DNA of 64,000 nucleotides. It comes from F1-120-MAGs118 sp013360535. Its GTDB lineage: Bacteria; Planctomycetota; UBA1135; GCA-002686595. The stretch's first letter is position 1; the number at the start of each line of letters is the position of its first letter. Made by a program: the position numbers and the translations under genes. This document shows positions 1-7,051 of this stretch, in pieces. Location: the NCBI GenBank assembly GCA_026647215.1, contig JAPKHC010000021.1:153758-217757 (forward strand), given 5' to 3'. Under the pieces are notes generated by a model. It saw nothing but the letters and a program-made list of their open reading frames with translations. It ran no database searches and was not told where the DNA came from.

Positions 1-271
1 ACACGAACACGCGCCGCGGGTCGGGCGTGCGCACCGCCTCGCCGTCGATGTGGACCGTGCCGCCGCTCGCTTCGTCGAAGCCCGCGAGCAGGTTGAGCAG
101 CGTCGACTTGCCGCAGCCCGACGGCCCGAGCAGGCAGACGAGCTCGCCCTGCGCGACATCGAGGTCGACGGGATCGAGCGCCGTGAACTCCTCGTTTCCG
201 CGGCGGAAACGCTTGGTCAGGCCACGGACTACGATCTTGGGGGGCTGGTTGGGATCGGGAGCCACGGTCAT
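1..271 (-). CDS. ABC transporter ATP-binding protein, NitT/TauT type (3' end outside the window)
   Basis: This is the ATPase subunit that powers uptake by the importer encoded with the next two genes. About 90 residues are visible, from the ATG at 271 to the window edge. They include the Walker A motif GPSGCGKST and the usual beta-strand lead-in LTKRF...FTALDPVDLDV seen in SsuB/NrtD/TauB ATPases. The start codon overlaps the TGA of the permease gene (ATGA), so the two are almost certainly translated together. The signature motif, Walker B and the C-terminus lie beyond the window, so substrate class cannot be judged from this subunit. Confidence 0.93.
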   Translation of the reverse strand, partial: MTVAPDPNQPPKIVVRGLTKRFRRGNEEFTALDPVDLDVAQGELVCLLGPSGCGKSTLLNLLAGFDEASGGTVHIDGEAVRTPDPRRVFV

Positions 272-1131
272 TCCTTCGAGAAGCCCCAACGCACGCTGTC
301 GAGGCGTTCGAGCCGGCGCACGAGCCAGTCGAGGCCGACACCGATTGCGCCGATCACGAGCATGCCCGCGACGACGAGGTCATAGCGCATGCCCATGTTG
401 CGCGCGTCGACGACGAGGAAGCCCAGGCCCGAGTTGATCGCGGTCATTTCCGCCGCGACGACGACCAGCCAGCCGATGCCGAGCGCGATGCGCAGGCTCG
501 TGATGATCTGCGGCATGGCCGCGGGGAGCACGACGAAACGCAGCAGCTCCCACTTGCGCAGGCCGAAGTTGTGCGCCGCGCGCGAGTAGGCGATCGGCAT
601 CGAGCGCACGGCCGTCGCCGCGCCGGTCACGATCGGAAAGAACGCACCCATGAAGATGATGAAGATCGCGGCCTCGTCCTTGATGCCGAAGGCGAGCACC
701 GAGATCGGGATCCACGCGATCGGCGAGATCGGGCGCAGCGCGGCGATGTACGGATCGATCGCATAGCCGCCGCGGGTCGACCAGCCCGCGTAGAGACCGA
801 GCGGGATGCCGACGAGCGCGGCGAGCCCGAAGCCCGTGGCCACGCGGAACAGGCTCGCGATCATGTAGCGGAAGATGCGGCCGTCGCTCGCGAGCTCCGC
901 GAACGCCGGCAGCACGCGTCCGGGCGTCGGAAAGCGCTCGATCGTGCGCACGGGCTGTCCGGGCATCGCGAGCTCGTACCACGAGGCCTGGGCGAGCAGG
1001 TGCCACACCGCGAACAACAGGATCCCCGTGAAGATGGGCAGCACGACCGCTTGCGCGCGCTGGCGCAGGCCCCGCGAGGCGATGATCACCGCAGCCGCGA
1101 CGACGGCCGTGACCAGCGCGGGAGTGCTCAT
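268..1131 (-). CDS. ABC transporter permease, NitT/TauT (SsuC/NrtB-like)
   Basis: An inner-membrane channel subunit of 287 aa, a typical length for this family. The first 45 residues are hydrophobic, and several transmembrane segments follow. The cytoplasmic coupling (EAA) loop is recognisable at about residues 180-215, as AAHNFGLRKWELLRFVVLP followed by AMPQIITSLRIALG. It ends in ATGA overlap with the ATPase and begins in ATGA overlap with the substrate-binding protein, so the three genes form one importer operon read leftward. The family carries nitrate, sulfonates, taurine, cyanate or pyrimidine precursors; the substrate here is unknown. Confidence 0.93.
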   Translation of the reverse strand: MSTPALVTAVVAAAVIIASRGLRQRAQAVVLPIFTGILLFAVWHLLAQASWYELAMPGQPVRTIERFPTPGRVLPAFAELASDGRIFRYMIASLFRVATGFGLAALVGIPLGLYAGWSTRGGYAIDPYIAALRPISPIAWIPISVLAFGIKDEAAIFIIFMGAFFPIVTGAATAVRSMPIAYSRAAHNFGLRKWELLRFVVLPAAMPQIITSLRIALGIGWLVVVAAEMTAINSGLGFLVVDARNMGMRYDLVVAGMLVIGAIGVGLDWLVRRLERLDSVRWGFSKE

Positions 1132-2246
1132 TTATCCGACTTCGCCGCGACGTCCGGCGGCGGGAAGTTCTGGACACGCCGGATCGCGCCGAGGTTCGGT
1201 GCGAACCGCGTGTCGCAGTATTCCTCGAAGGCCATGCGCTTTTGGATCACGTTCATCTCGACGGCGAGGTCCATGATCTCGTCGAAATTCTCGCGCGGAG
1301 GCAAGAGGTCGTCGTAACGAACCCGATCGAGCGGGCGCGTGAGCACCCATTCGAGCAGCTCGGGCTTCTGGTTGTAGTAGAGCTTGCCGACGACCGCGGC
1401 CGCCTGCTTGCGGTGCGCCGCGCCGTCCTCGACATCGTCCTCGAGCCACAGCCCCGAGGCCGCGATGCCGTCGACGAGCTCCTGCACGAGCTCCGGCCGC
1501 TCGTTGATGACTTCCTGCCGAACCACGAGCCCGCAGGAGATGAAGTCTGGCCACAGGTCCTTCATGAAGTACAGGACACGACCGTAGCCCTCCATCTCGG
1601 CCTTGGCGCAGTGCGGCTCGCCGACGATGTAGCCGTCGATCGCGTTGGCCGCCAGTGCGCCCGGCATTTCCGGCGGCGCCATCTCGACCAGCGTGATCGC
1701 ATCCTTCGCCATGCCGTTCTTCTTCAGCATGCGCTGCATCAGCAAGTGCTGGTTCGAGAAGCGGCTGGGGATCGCGACGCGCTTTCCGGAGAGCTGCGTG
1801 AAGTCCTGCACAGGCGATTGGGCCCCGACGACGAGCGCGCTGCCGTCGCGATGGCCGAGGTAGACGATCTTCACCGGCTGGCCGTCGGCGACGAGCTTCA
1901 TCGCGAGCGGCACGATCATGAACGTGGCGTCGATCTTGCGAGCGATCAACGCTTCCTTCATGGTCGGGAAGTCGCTGAAGCGCTCGGCCTGGAACTCGGT
2001 GCCGACGCTGGAGTTCTTCGTCACCCAACTGGTGACGGGGCAGGTGAGGTGTCAGGTGACGGGCAGGAAGCCGACGCGGAACGCCTCGCGGGCCTTGTCG
2101 GTCGGGCGATCGGCCGACGCGGACGCGTCCTGGCTGGGCTCGGGCTCCAGCGAGCCCCGCGAACTGGGCCCGGAGTTCAGCTTGAAGTGCGCGAAAGCGA
2201 GCAACGCGAACGCGGCGACGCCGATCAGGACGATCTTGAGCTTCAT
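1128..2246 (-). CDS. NrtA/SsuA-like substrate-binding protein with an in-frame TGA at codon 65 (candidate selenoprotein)
   Basis: Seen: the reading frame from the ATG at 2246 runs 64 codons (signal/anchor VLIGVAAFALLAFA, then RVGFLPVT), hits TGA at 2054-2052, and continues in the same frame for another 307 codons with family-typical sequence (FPTMKEAL, MKLVADGQPVKIVYLGHRDG, VAIPSRFSNQHLL, EMAPPEMPGAL, LWPDFISCGLVVR). No frameshift is needed; TGA would be residue 65 of a 372-aa product, within UHLTCPVT. Family knowledge: I recall close relatives having Cys here (LPVTCHLTCPVT), giving UxxxC in place of CxxxC. Inference: selenocysteine insertion is the simplest single explanation that keeps a full-length protein with its export signal. 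Alternatives are a recent nonsense mutation, a sequencing error (TGC or TGT misread), or a cytoplasmic product from the GTG at 2024, which would lack the signal and the first strand. The gene is coupled to the permease by an ATGA overlap. Confidence 0.75.
2019..2054 (-). promoter_or_regulatory. SECIS-like hairpin just downstream of the in-frame TGA
   Basis: On the minus strand the TGA (2054-2052) is followed 14 nt later by a perfect 7-bp stem, CGTCACC (2037-2031) with GGTGACG (2025-2019), closing a 5-nt loop AGTTG. The gap from TGA to the apical loop is 21 nt, and G is the second loop base. Both fit the published bacterial SECIS model (loop 16-37 nt after UGA, a G among the first two loop bases). 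Caution: the stem is formed by two Val-Thr codon pairs (GTC ACC and GTG ACG), which are complementary by nature, so chance is possible. Confidence 0.45.
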
Positions 2247-2550
2247 GCGGGGGAGGAGCAGGGCCGCGGTCGGGCCGGGGGGCCGCTCCCCACAGCGAAC
2301 GGCGGGCCAAGTTCGGCATCGGCCCCGGCGCCCCCTTCCGGCGCGGTCCCCGGCCTCGCTCCCGTAGCCGCTAAGGGGCGATTCCTACGCTTTGCGGGAA
2401 CCCCAGCCCCCCACCGGCACCCACCCGAGGGCCGCCACCCCCAAGAATTCCTCCCGCCGGACGGGTTGCCGGCTCGCCCCCACCGGGCCTACCATTGCCC
2501 CCGTGCGCCGCCCTCCACCTCCACCCGGAGAGCGGCCGAAGGAAGACGCC
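2247..2550. other. Intergenic region between divergent genes
   Basis: A 304-base, very GC-rich gap separates the start of the ABC importer operon (leftward) from the small secreted protein gene (rightward). It must hold promoters for both directions. I see no clear -35/-10 pair, riboswitch-like fold, repeat or short gene in it. Confidence 0.5.
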
Positions 2551-2814
2551 ATGAAGTACCTCGCCGGCTTCGCCCTGCTCGCCACCGCCGCCGTCCTGCC
2601 GCTCTTCGGCACGGACCGCGCGCCCGCGACGCGTTGCGCCGACTTCGCCGCGAGCTCGATCGACGAGCCGCCCCCGCCGGTCGACTGCCCCTTCTGCGGC
2701 GGCGACGCGACCGCGCACCGCCTGCGCATCCGCAAGCTCGTCTACACCGAAGCCGGCCTGCTCCTGCGCGTCGTCGGCTCCAACCGCCTGATCCCGCGCG
2801 AGCGCGCGGACTGA
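2551..2814 (+). CDS. Small secreted CxxC protein of unknown function
   Basis: An 87-aa product beginning MKYLAGFALLATAAVLPLFG, a clear export signal. The start at 2551 was chosen because it begins this signal and has GGAAG upstream; the longer frame from 2392 is Pro-rich and not protein-like. The mature part holds a CPFCGG knuckle (about residues 45-50) and one more Cys, which is reminiscent of a half zinc ribbon or a redox CxxC, but too few ligands are visible to claim metal binding. Its stop codon lies inside a 12-bp inverted repeat. I do not recognise a family. Confidence 0.6.
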   Translation: MKYLAGFALLATAAVLPLFGTDRAPATRCADFAASSIDEPPPPVDCPFCGGDATAHRLRIRKLVYTEAGLLLRVVGSNRLIPRERAD

Positions 2815-2848
2815 GAGCTCGTGAAGAAATGAGGATACGAGCTCTCAG
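2811..2848. terminator. Perfect 12-bp hairpin over a stop codon
   Basis: CTGAGAGCTCGT (2811-2822) pairs perfectly with ACGAGCTCTCAG (2837-2848) around a 14-nt loop, and includes the TGA of the preceding gene. No clear T-tract follows, so it may act in mRNA 3' protection or as a bidirectional terminator between convergent genes. Confidence 0.5.
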
Positions 2849-2886
2849 GATGCTGGTTGCGCCGTCGCCTGGCGGCGCCGGACGGC

Positions 2887-2912
2887 GAGAACGTGAATTT
2901 CTTCACGTTCTC
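2887..2912. terminator. Perfect 11-bp hairpin
   Basis: GAGAACGTGAA (2887-2897) pairs with TTCACGTTCTC (2902-2912) around the 4-nt loop TTTC. It is the second of three hairpins in the gap between convergent genes ending at 2814 and 3010. Confidence 0.5.
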
Positions 2913-2945
2913 TGAGCGCTCCCCGACAACGGGTCCCACGAACCG

Positions 2946-2983
2946 GCGAGGGCCGACGGATCGCTCGATCCGCCGGCCCTCGC
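2946..2983. terminator. Strong 18-bp hairpin followed by a short T run
   Basis: The arms 2946-2963 and 2966-2983 are complementary apart from one G-T pair, and GATTTTC follows on the plus strand. This is the best rho-independent terminator candidate of the three, serving the rightward gene and possibly the leftward one. Confidence 0.65.
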
Positions 2984-3009
2984 GATTTTCGAGGCTGCGC
3001 CTCGCGACC

Positions 3010-4548
3010 TCACGGCGCGAGCGTGAACTCGAGCGCGTCGGTCAGGTTGGTGGTCTTGGCGCTCGGCGGGTCGCGGTACCAGCCCTGCGCCTGAATGACG
3101 TCGCCCGCGGCGAAGGGGACGCCGAGCGCGGTCGGGTTCGCGGCGACGAACGCGAGCCAGTCGAGCGAGAGCGAGCCCGAGCAAGTGCCGGCCGTGCCAC
3201 CGGAGTTGGCGACGGACGTGCGTTGGGTCGGCGCCTTGACGCACAGGAAGCTCGAGCCGCTCCCCCACGACGCGGCGCTGCGGCCGCTGACGCCGTAGAA
3301 CAGGAGCACCTGCTTGTCGCCCTCGAGCGAGGTCGCGTGCAGCGTGAAGCCGGAGCTCGCGGCGGCGCTGGGGAAGCCTGACCAGCCCAGCGTCGCGTTG
3401 CAGCCGGAGGTCGACGTGCCAGCCGTGCAGTAGCTCACCGGCGGCGCCAGATCCGGCGCGAGCGCGATCGAGCGCGGGTTGGCGATGTCGAAGGCCGCGA
3501 CGGTGTCGTTGTAGAGGTCGGTGACCTCGAACACGGTCACGACTCCGTTCGAATCGCTGTCGGCGAAGCGCCGGATGCGATCAGCCCCGGCGGCCTCGCA
3601 GCCGACGATCGAGCCGTCGCTCGCGAAACGCACGGTCCACAGGTCGCTCGGGGCGCTGCCGGTGAACCACGCGACCGCTTCGCCCGCGCCGATCACGCCG
3701 TCCGAGTCCGCGTCGAACGCGCGCCACAGGATCTCGTTGCCGCGATCGGACACGTACCACGCGCCGTCCGCGCCTTGCTCGACGTCCCACAGGAACACGT
3801 TCGAGGGCTGCGGCGGAATCGTGAAGAAGGCCTTGGCCTCGCCAGGAGCGTCGATGCTCCCGCTGCCGTTCAAGTCCTCGAGGCGCCAGATCGCCTTGGC
3901 GAGCACGCCGGTGACGCCGTTCTCGGCGTAATAGACGGCGCCGTCGAGGCCGACCTTGACCGCCGTCGGGATCGAGTCGCCGACGACGCCGCTGCCGAGC
4001 ACGGGAGCGTGGAAGACGCGCGCCTCGCCCGCATCGTTCGCGTCGCCATCGGCGTTGAGGTCCTCAAGCACGAGGATCAGGTCGTCGCCGACGATCGAGC
4101 CGAGAATCTGGTTGTTGCTCGCGACCCACACGCGACCGGAGGCGTCGAGCGCGACTCCGTTGGCCGCGACCATCAGGATTCCGGCCGCGTTTCCGCCGGC
4201 CGTGCCGTCGAAGAACACGCTCGCCTCGCCCGCGTCGAGCGCGTCGCCGTCGAGGTTGAGGTCGCGCAGGAGCAGCACCTGATCGACGTTGCTGTCGCAC
4301 ACCAGCACGCCACCGTCGGGACGGACGACGAGGCCGTTGGGCGACGTCATCGGCAGCAGGCCCAGCGCGGTGTCGTAGAACGTGCCGACTTCACCGGCGT
4401 CGTCGTAATCGCCGTCGAGGTTCAAGTCGCGCAGGCGGTAGATGCGGTCGTCCGTGGTGTCGGCGACATAAGTGAGGTCAAGTGCGGAAGCGAGCGGGGC
4501 CAGCGCAAGGCCGGCGAGCAGGGTGCGGAGCATGGCGGTCGGTTTCAT
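3010..4548 (-). CDS. Secreted propeller-like protein with DLNxDGD repeats and the shared Cys-rich C-terminal domain
   Basis: A 512-aa exported protein; the signal peptide spans about residues 1-22 (LLAGLALAPLASA). Residues 25-360 look like an NHL/SMP-30 type beta-propeller (VVRPDGGVLVCDSNVDQVLL, ANGVALDASGRVWVASNNQI). Recurring loops such as RDLNLDGDYDDAGE, RDLNLDGDALDAGE and EDLNADGDANDAGE place Asp residues as in calcium-binding EF-hand or dockerin loops. Residues 372-512 (3013-3435) form the 141-aa domain with conserved Cys shared with four other proteins in this window; it ends NLTDALEFTLAP at the stop. Its start overlaps the end of the upstream lipoprotein gene by ATGA. Function unknown; probably extracellular or envelope-associated. 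Confidence 0.85.
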   Translation of the reverse strand: MKPTAMLRTLLAGLALAPLASALDLTYVADTTDDRIYRLRDLNLDGDYDDAGEVGTFYDTALGLLPMTSPNGLVVRPDGGVLVCDSNVDQVLLLRDLNLDGDALDAGEASVFFDGTAGGNAAGILMVAANGVALDASGRVWVASNNQILGSIVGDDLILVLEDLNADGDANDAGEARVFHAPVLGSGVVGDSIPTAVKVGLDGAVYYAENGVTGVLAKAIWRLEDLNGSGSIDAPGEAKAFFTIPPQPSNVFLWDVEQGADGAWYVSDRGNEILWRAFDADSDGVIGAGEAVAWFTGSAPSDLWTVRFASDGSIVGCEAAGADRIRRFADSDSNGVVTVFEVTDLYNDTVAAFDIANPRSIALAPDLAPPVSYCTAGTSTSGCNATLGWSGFPSAAASSGFTLHATSLEGDKQVLLFYGVSGRSAASWGSGSSFLCVKAPTQRTSVANSGGTAGTCSGSLSLDWLAFVAANPTALGVPFAAGDVIQAQGWYRDPPSAKTTNLTDALEFTLAP

Positions 4549-5411
4549 GGGGCGAGAACGGGTTGGAGTTTCGGTTCGAAGGCACGCGCGGGGCGCGGCT
4601 CAGGCTTGGGGCGGACCTCCCGCACGACGGCGCGCAGGAGCGCGAGCGCGTCGACGGTCTCGCCGTGCGTGAAGCGCTCGCGCTGCGCGCGGTAGCGGGC
4701 GAGGAGCGGTGCGGCGGCGGCGCGCAGAGCGAGGTCCTCGGCGTTGTCGACGTGGCCGGGCGGAACGGCCCAGACGAAGCGGTGCTTCTCGGCGCCGAAG
4801 GTCGCGATGTGCGCGAACTCGCGTGGTGGCAGCTTGCCCGTGCGCTCTTCCTCGGCGGCGGCGGCGACGAAGAACTCGACCGCGTGGCGCGGGTAGCCGA
4901 AGAGCAGGCCGTAGCCGCGGAATCGCTCGAGGCGCGGCAAACGCTCGACCGTGCAGAGCACCTCGAACGGATCGGCGCCGGGGCCCAGCCCGAGGGGGCC
5001 GAAGAAGGCGGCTTCGCTCGCGAGCAGCGAACGCAGCGCGGGTCGATGCACGACAAAAGCCTGCACGTGGCGGCGGCCCTCGTGGACGTCGGCGAAGGCC
5101 TGCACGCCGGCTGTGAGGTCGGGACCGAGCTCGAGCTGCGCGAGCGTGGCCCGCACGGCCTCGACCTGCGACAGGTCCGGGGCGTCGACCGAGAAGCTCG
5201 CCTGCCAGAAACCCGAGCTGACCGGCTTGAGGCCACCGGCGACCGTGTAGAGCGCCTCGCCGTCGAGCAGCTCGAGCACGAGCTCGTCGCGCTCCGCCGC
5301 GGCCAGACCCGGTCCCGGCGCGAGCCGGGGCGCGGCACAGGCCCCCAGCACGGCGGCCAGCGCGAGCAGCAACGCAGGGAGGAAACGCGACAGTTCGAGA
5401 CGGGGCTTCAC
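4545..5411 (-). CDS. Lipoprotein of unknown function
   Basis: A 288-aa protein starting at a GTG (5411). The N-terminus LPALLLALAAVLGACA is a lipoprotein signal with lipobox LGAC, so Cys at about residue 25 should be lipidated. The rest is soluble, with no motif I recognise; it contains a stretch resembling a chlorite-dismutase-like or heme-free alpha/beta fold only vaguely. It is co-transcribed with the propeller gene at 3010 (4-base overlap), and is divergent from the Fe-S/NrfD fusion gene at 5528. Confidence 0.8.
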   Translation of the reverse strand: MKPRLELSRFLPALLLALAAVLGACAAPRLAPGPGLAAAERDELVLELLDGEALYTVAGGLKPVSSGFWQASFSVDAPDLSQVEAVRATLAQLELGPDLTAGVQAFADVHEGRRHVQAFVVHRPALRSLLASEAAFFGPLGLGPGADPFEVLCTVERLPRLERFRGYGLLFGYPRHAVEFFVAAAAEEERTGKLPPREFAHIATFGAEKHRFVWAVPPGHVDNAEDLALRAAAAPLLARYRAQRERFTHGETVDALALLRAVVREVRPKPEPRPARAFEPKLQPVLAP

Positions 5412-5527
5412 GGGCGAGGACTCGACGGAGACTGCTCGCCGCTCGTGGAATCCCGGTTCCCGGCAAGCGCGCCGGCGGCAGAGAAACCCGCGAGCCGGCG
5501 CTCCCCCGCCGCTAGCATGTCCGCCCC

Positions 5528-7024
5528 ATGCAGTTCGGCTTCCTGATGGATCACCGGCGGTGCATCGGCTGTCACGCCTGCACCGTCGCCTGCAAGAGCG
5601 AGAACGACGTTCCGCTCGGCAGCTTCCGCACCTGGGTCAAGTACACCGAGAAGGGCACGTTCCCGGCGATCAAGCGCCACTTCTCCGTGCTGCGCTGCAA
5701 CCACTGCACGAAGGCGCCGTGCGTGACGATCTGCCCGGTGACGGCGCTCGACAAGCGCCCCGACGGCATCGTCGACATCGACCGCGACGCGTGCATCGGC
5801 TGCCGCGCGTGCATGCAGGCTTGCCCGTACGACGCGATCTTCCTGAACGAGGATCTGGGCGCCGTCGAGAAGTGCCACTTCTGCGCGCACCGCGTCGAGC
5901 AGAACCTCGCTCCGGCCTGCGTGATCGTCTGCCCGGAAGAAGCGATCGTGTTCGGCGACCTGCACGACCCGGCGAGCAAGATCTCGAAGATGGTGGCCGA
6001 GCATCCGACGCTCGTGCGCCGCGCCGAGCAGCGCACCGGGCCGAACGTCCACTACCTCGACACGCTGCCCGAGGCGCTGCAACCCGGCGTTCCGGAGCGG
6101 CCGGACACGTATATCTGGAGCGAGAAGCCCGCGACGAAGCCCGAAGCGTGGCCGGCGAGCTTGCCGACGGCACCGAACGTGCGCACCGTGCTCGACGCGG
6201 GCCACAAGGTGCAGTGGGGACTCGGCGTTTCCGCCTACCTCGTCACCAAGGGCCTCGCCGCCGGTGCGGCGATGCTCGCGCCCTTCGCGGGGCATTTCGG
6301 GCTGCACGTGGGCTGGCAGCGGATGCTGCCGGAGCTCATCGCGCTCGTCTTCACGGCGATCACGACCTTCCTGCTCGTCGAGGACCTCAAGCGCCCGATG
6401 AAGTTCCTGACGCTGCTGACGCGTCCGAACACGAAGAGCTGGCTCGTCAAGGGCGCGTGGATCCTGATGGCGTTCACGGGCACGGTCGCGGCCGCGCTCG
6501 GCATCCTCGCGCTGCAGCAATTTGGCGACGACCCGCGCGCGTTCGGAGCGTTGCTGCAACCGCTGCGCTGGATCAACGCGGTGCTCGGCCTCGGCGTCGC
6601 GGGTTACACCGCGTTCCTGTTCGCGCAGTGCGAAGGCCGCGACCTGTGGCAGTCGAAGAAGCTGCTCCCCCACCTGCTCGTGCAGGCGGCGGCCTGCGGT
6701 GCGGTCGCGCTGCTCGCGGCGAATCCGGCGAACGAGCCGCTCAAGCTCGTCGCGATCGTTTCGCTCTTCCTGCACGGCGTGTTCGTCGTGCTCGAGCGCC
6801 ACGGCAAGCACGACACCGACAACGCCCGCCAGGCCGCCGCGTTCCTCGACGTGGTGCGCCTCGGCCCCCTCAAGGCCTACAAGTTCGGCCTGCTCGTCGG
6901 CGTCGCCGCCGCCCTGCCGCTCGTCTACGCCCTGCCCGCGCTCGCGTGGATCCCGGTGCTCGCGGGCCTGTTCGTCTACAAGCACGCCTACATCCGCGCC
7001 GCCCAGCTCCCGCCGCTGTCCTGA
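5528..7024 (+). CDS. Fused four-cluster ferredoxin and NrfD/PsrC-like membrane subunit
   Basis: A 498-aa fusion of the electron-transfer and membrane subunits of a molybdoenzyme complex. Residues 1-170 carry sixteen Cys in four sets (12/15/18/22, 57/60/65/69, 89/92/95/99, 116/119/131/135), the pattern of DmsB/PsrB/NrfC proteins with four [4Fe-4S] clusters. From about residue 205 there is a hydrophobic part with eight or so transmembrane segments, as in PsrC/NrfD. In most bacteria these are two genes; here there is no stop between them. It likely moves electrons between the quinone pool and the catalytic subunit encoded at 9739-12510. No twin-Arg signal is visible, so the Fe-S part may face the cytoplasm unless carried by the partner. 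Confidence 0.9.
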   Translation: MQFGFLMDHRRCIGCHACTVACKSENDVPLGSFRTWVKYTEKGTFPAIKRHFSVLRCNHCTKAPCVTICPVTALDKRPDGIVDIDRDACIGCRACMQACPYDAIFLNEDLGAVEKCHFCAHRVEQNLAPACVIVCPEEAIVFGDLHDPASKISKMVAEHPTLVRRAEQRTGPNVHYLDTLPEALQPGVPERPDTYIWSEKPATKPEAWPASLPTAPNVRTVLDAGHKVQWGLGVSAYLVTKGLAAGAAMLAPFAGHFGLHVGWQRMLPELIALVFTAITTFLLVEDLKRPMKFLTLLTRPNTKSWLVKGAWILMAFTGTVAAALGILALQQFGDDPRAFGALLQPLRWINAVLGLGVAGYTAFLFAQCEGRDLWQSKKLLPHLLVQAAACGAVALLAANPANEPLKLVAIVSLFLHGVFVVLERHGKHDTDNARQAAAFLDVVRLGPLKAYKFGLLVGVAAALPLVYALPALAWIPVLAGLFVYKHAYIRAAQLPPLS

Positions 7025-7051
7025 ATCGGGCGGGCCAGGCGATGCACGGCC

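Noticed and set aside
1128..2024. A separate start at GTG 2024, avoiding the TGA.
   Set aside because: The product would lack the export signal and the first conserved strand (RVGFLPVT), both of which are present just upstream in frame.
1242..2915. A 557-codon plus-strand frame over the importer genes.
   Set aside because: It is antisense to the substrate-binding protein gene and runs into intergenic DNA; no motif.
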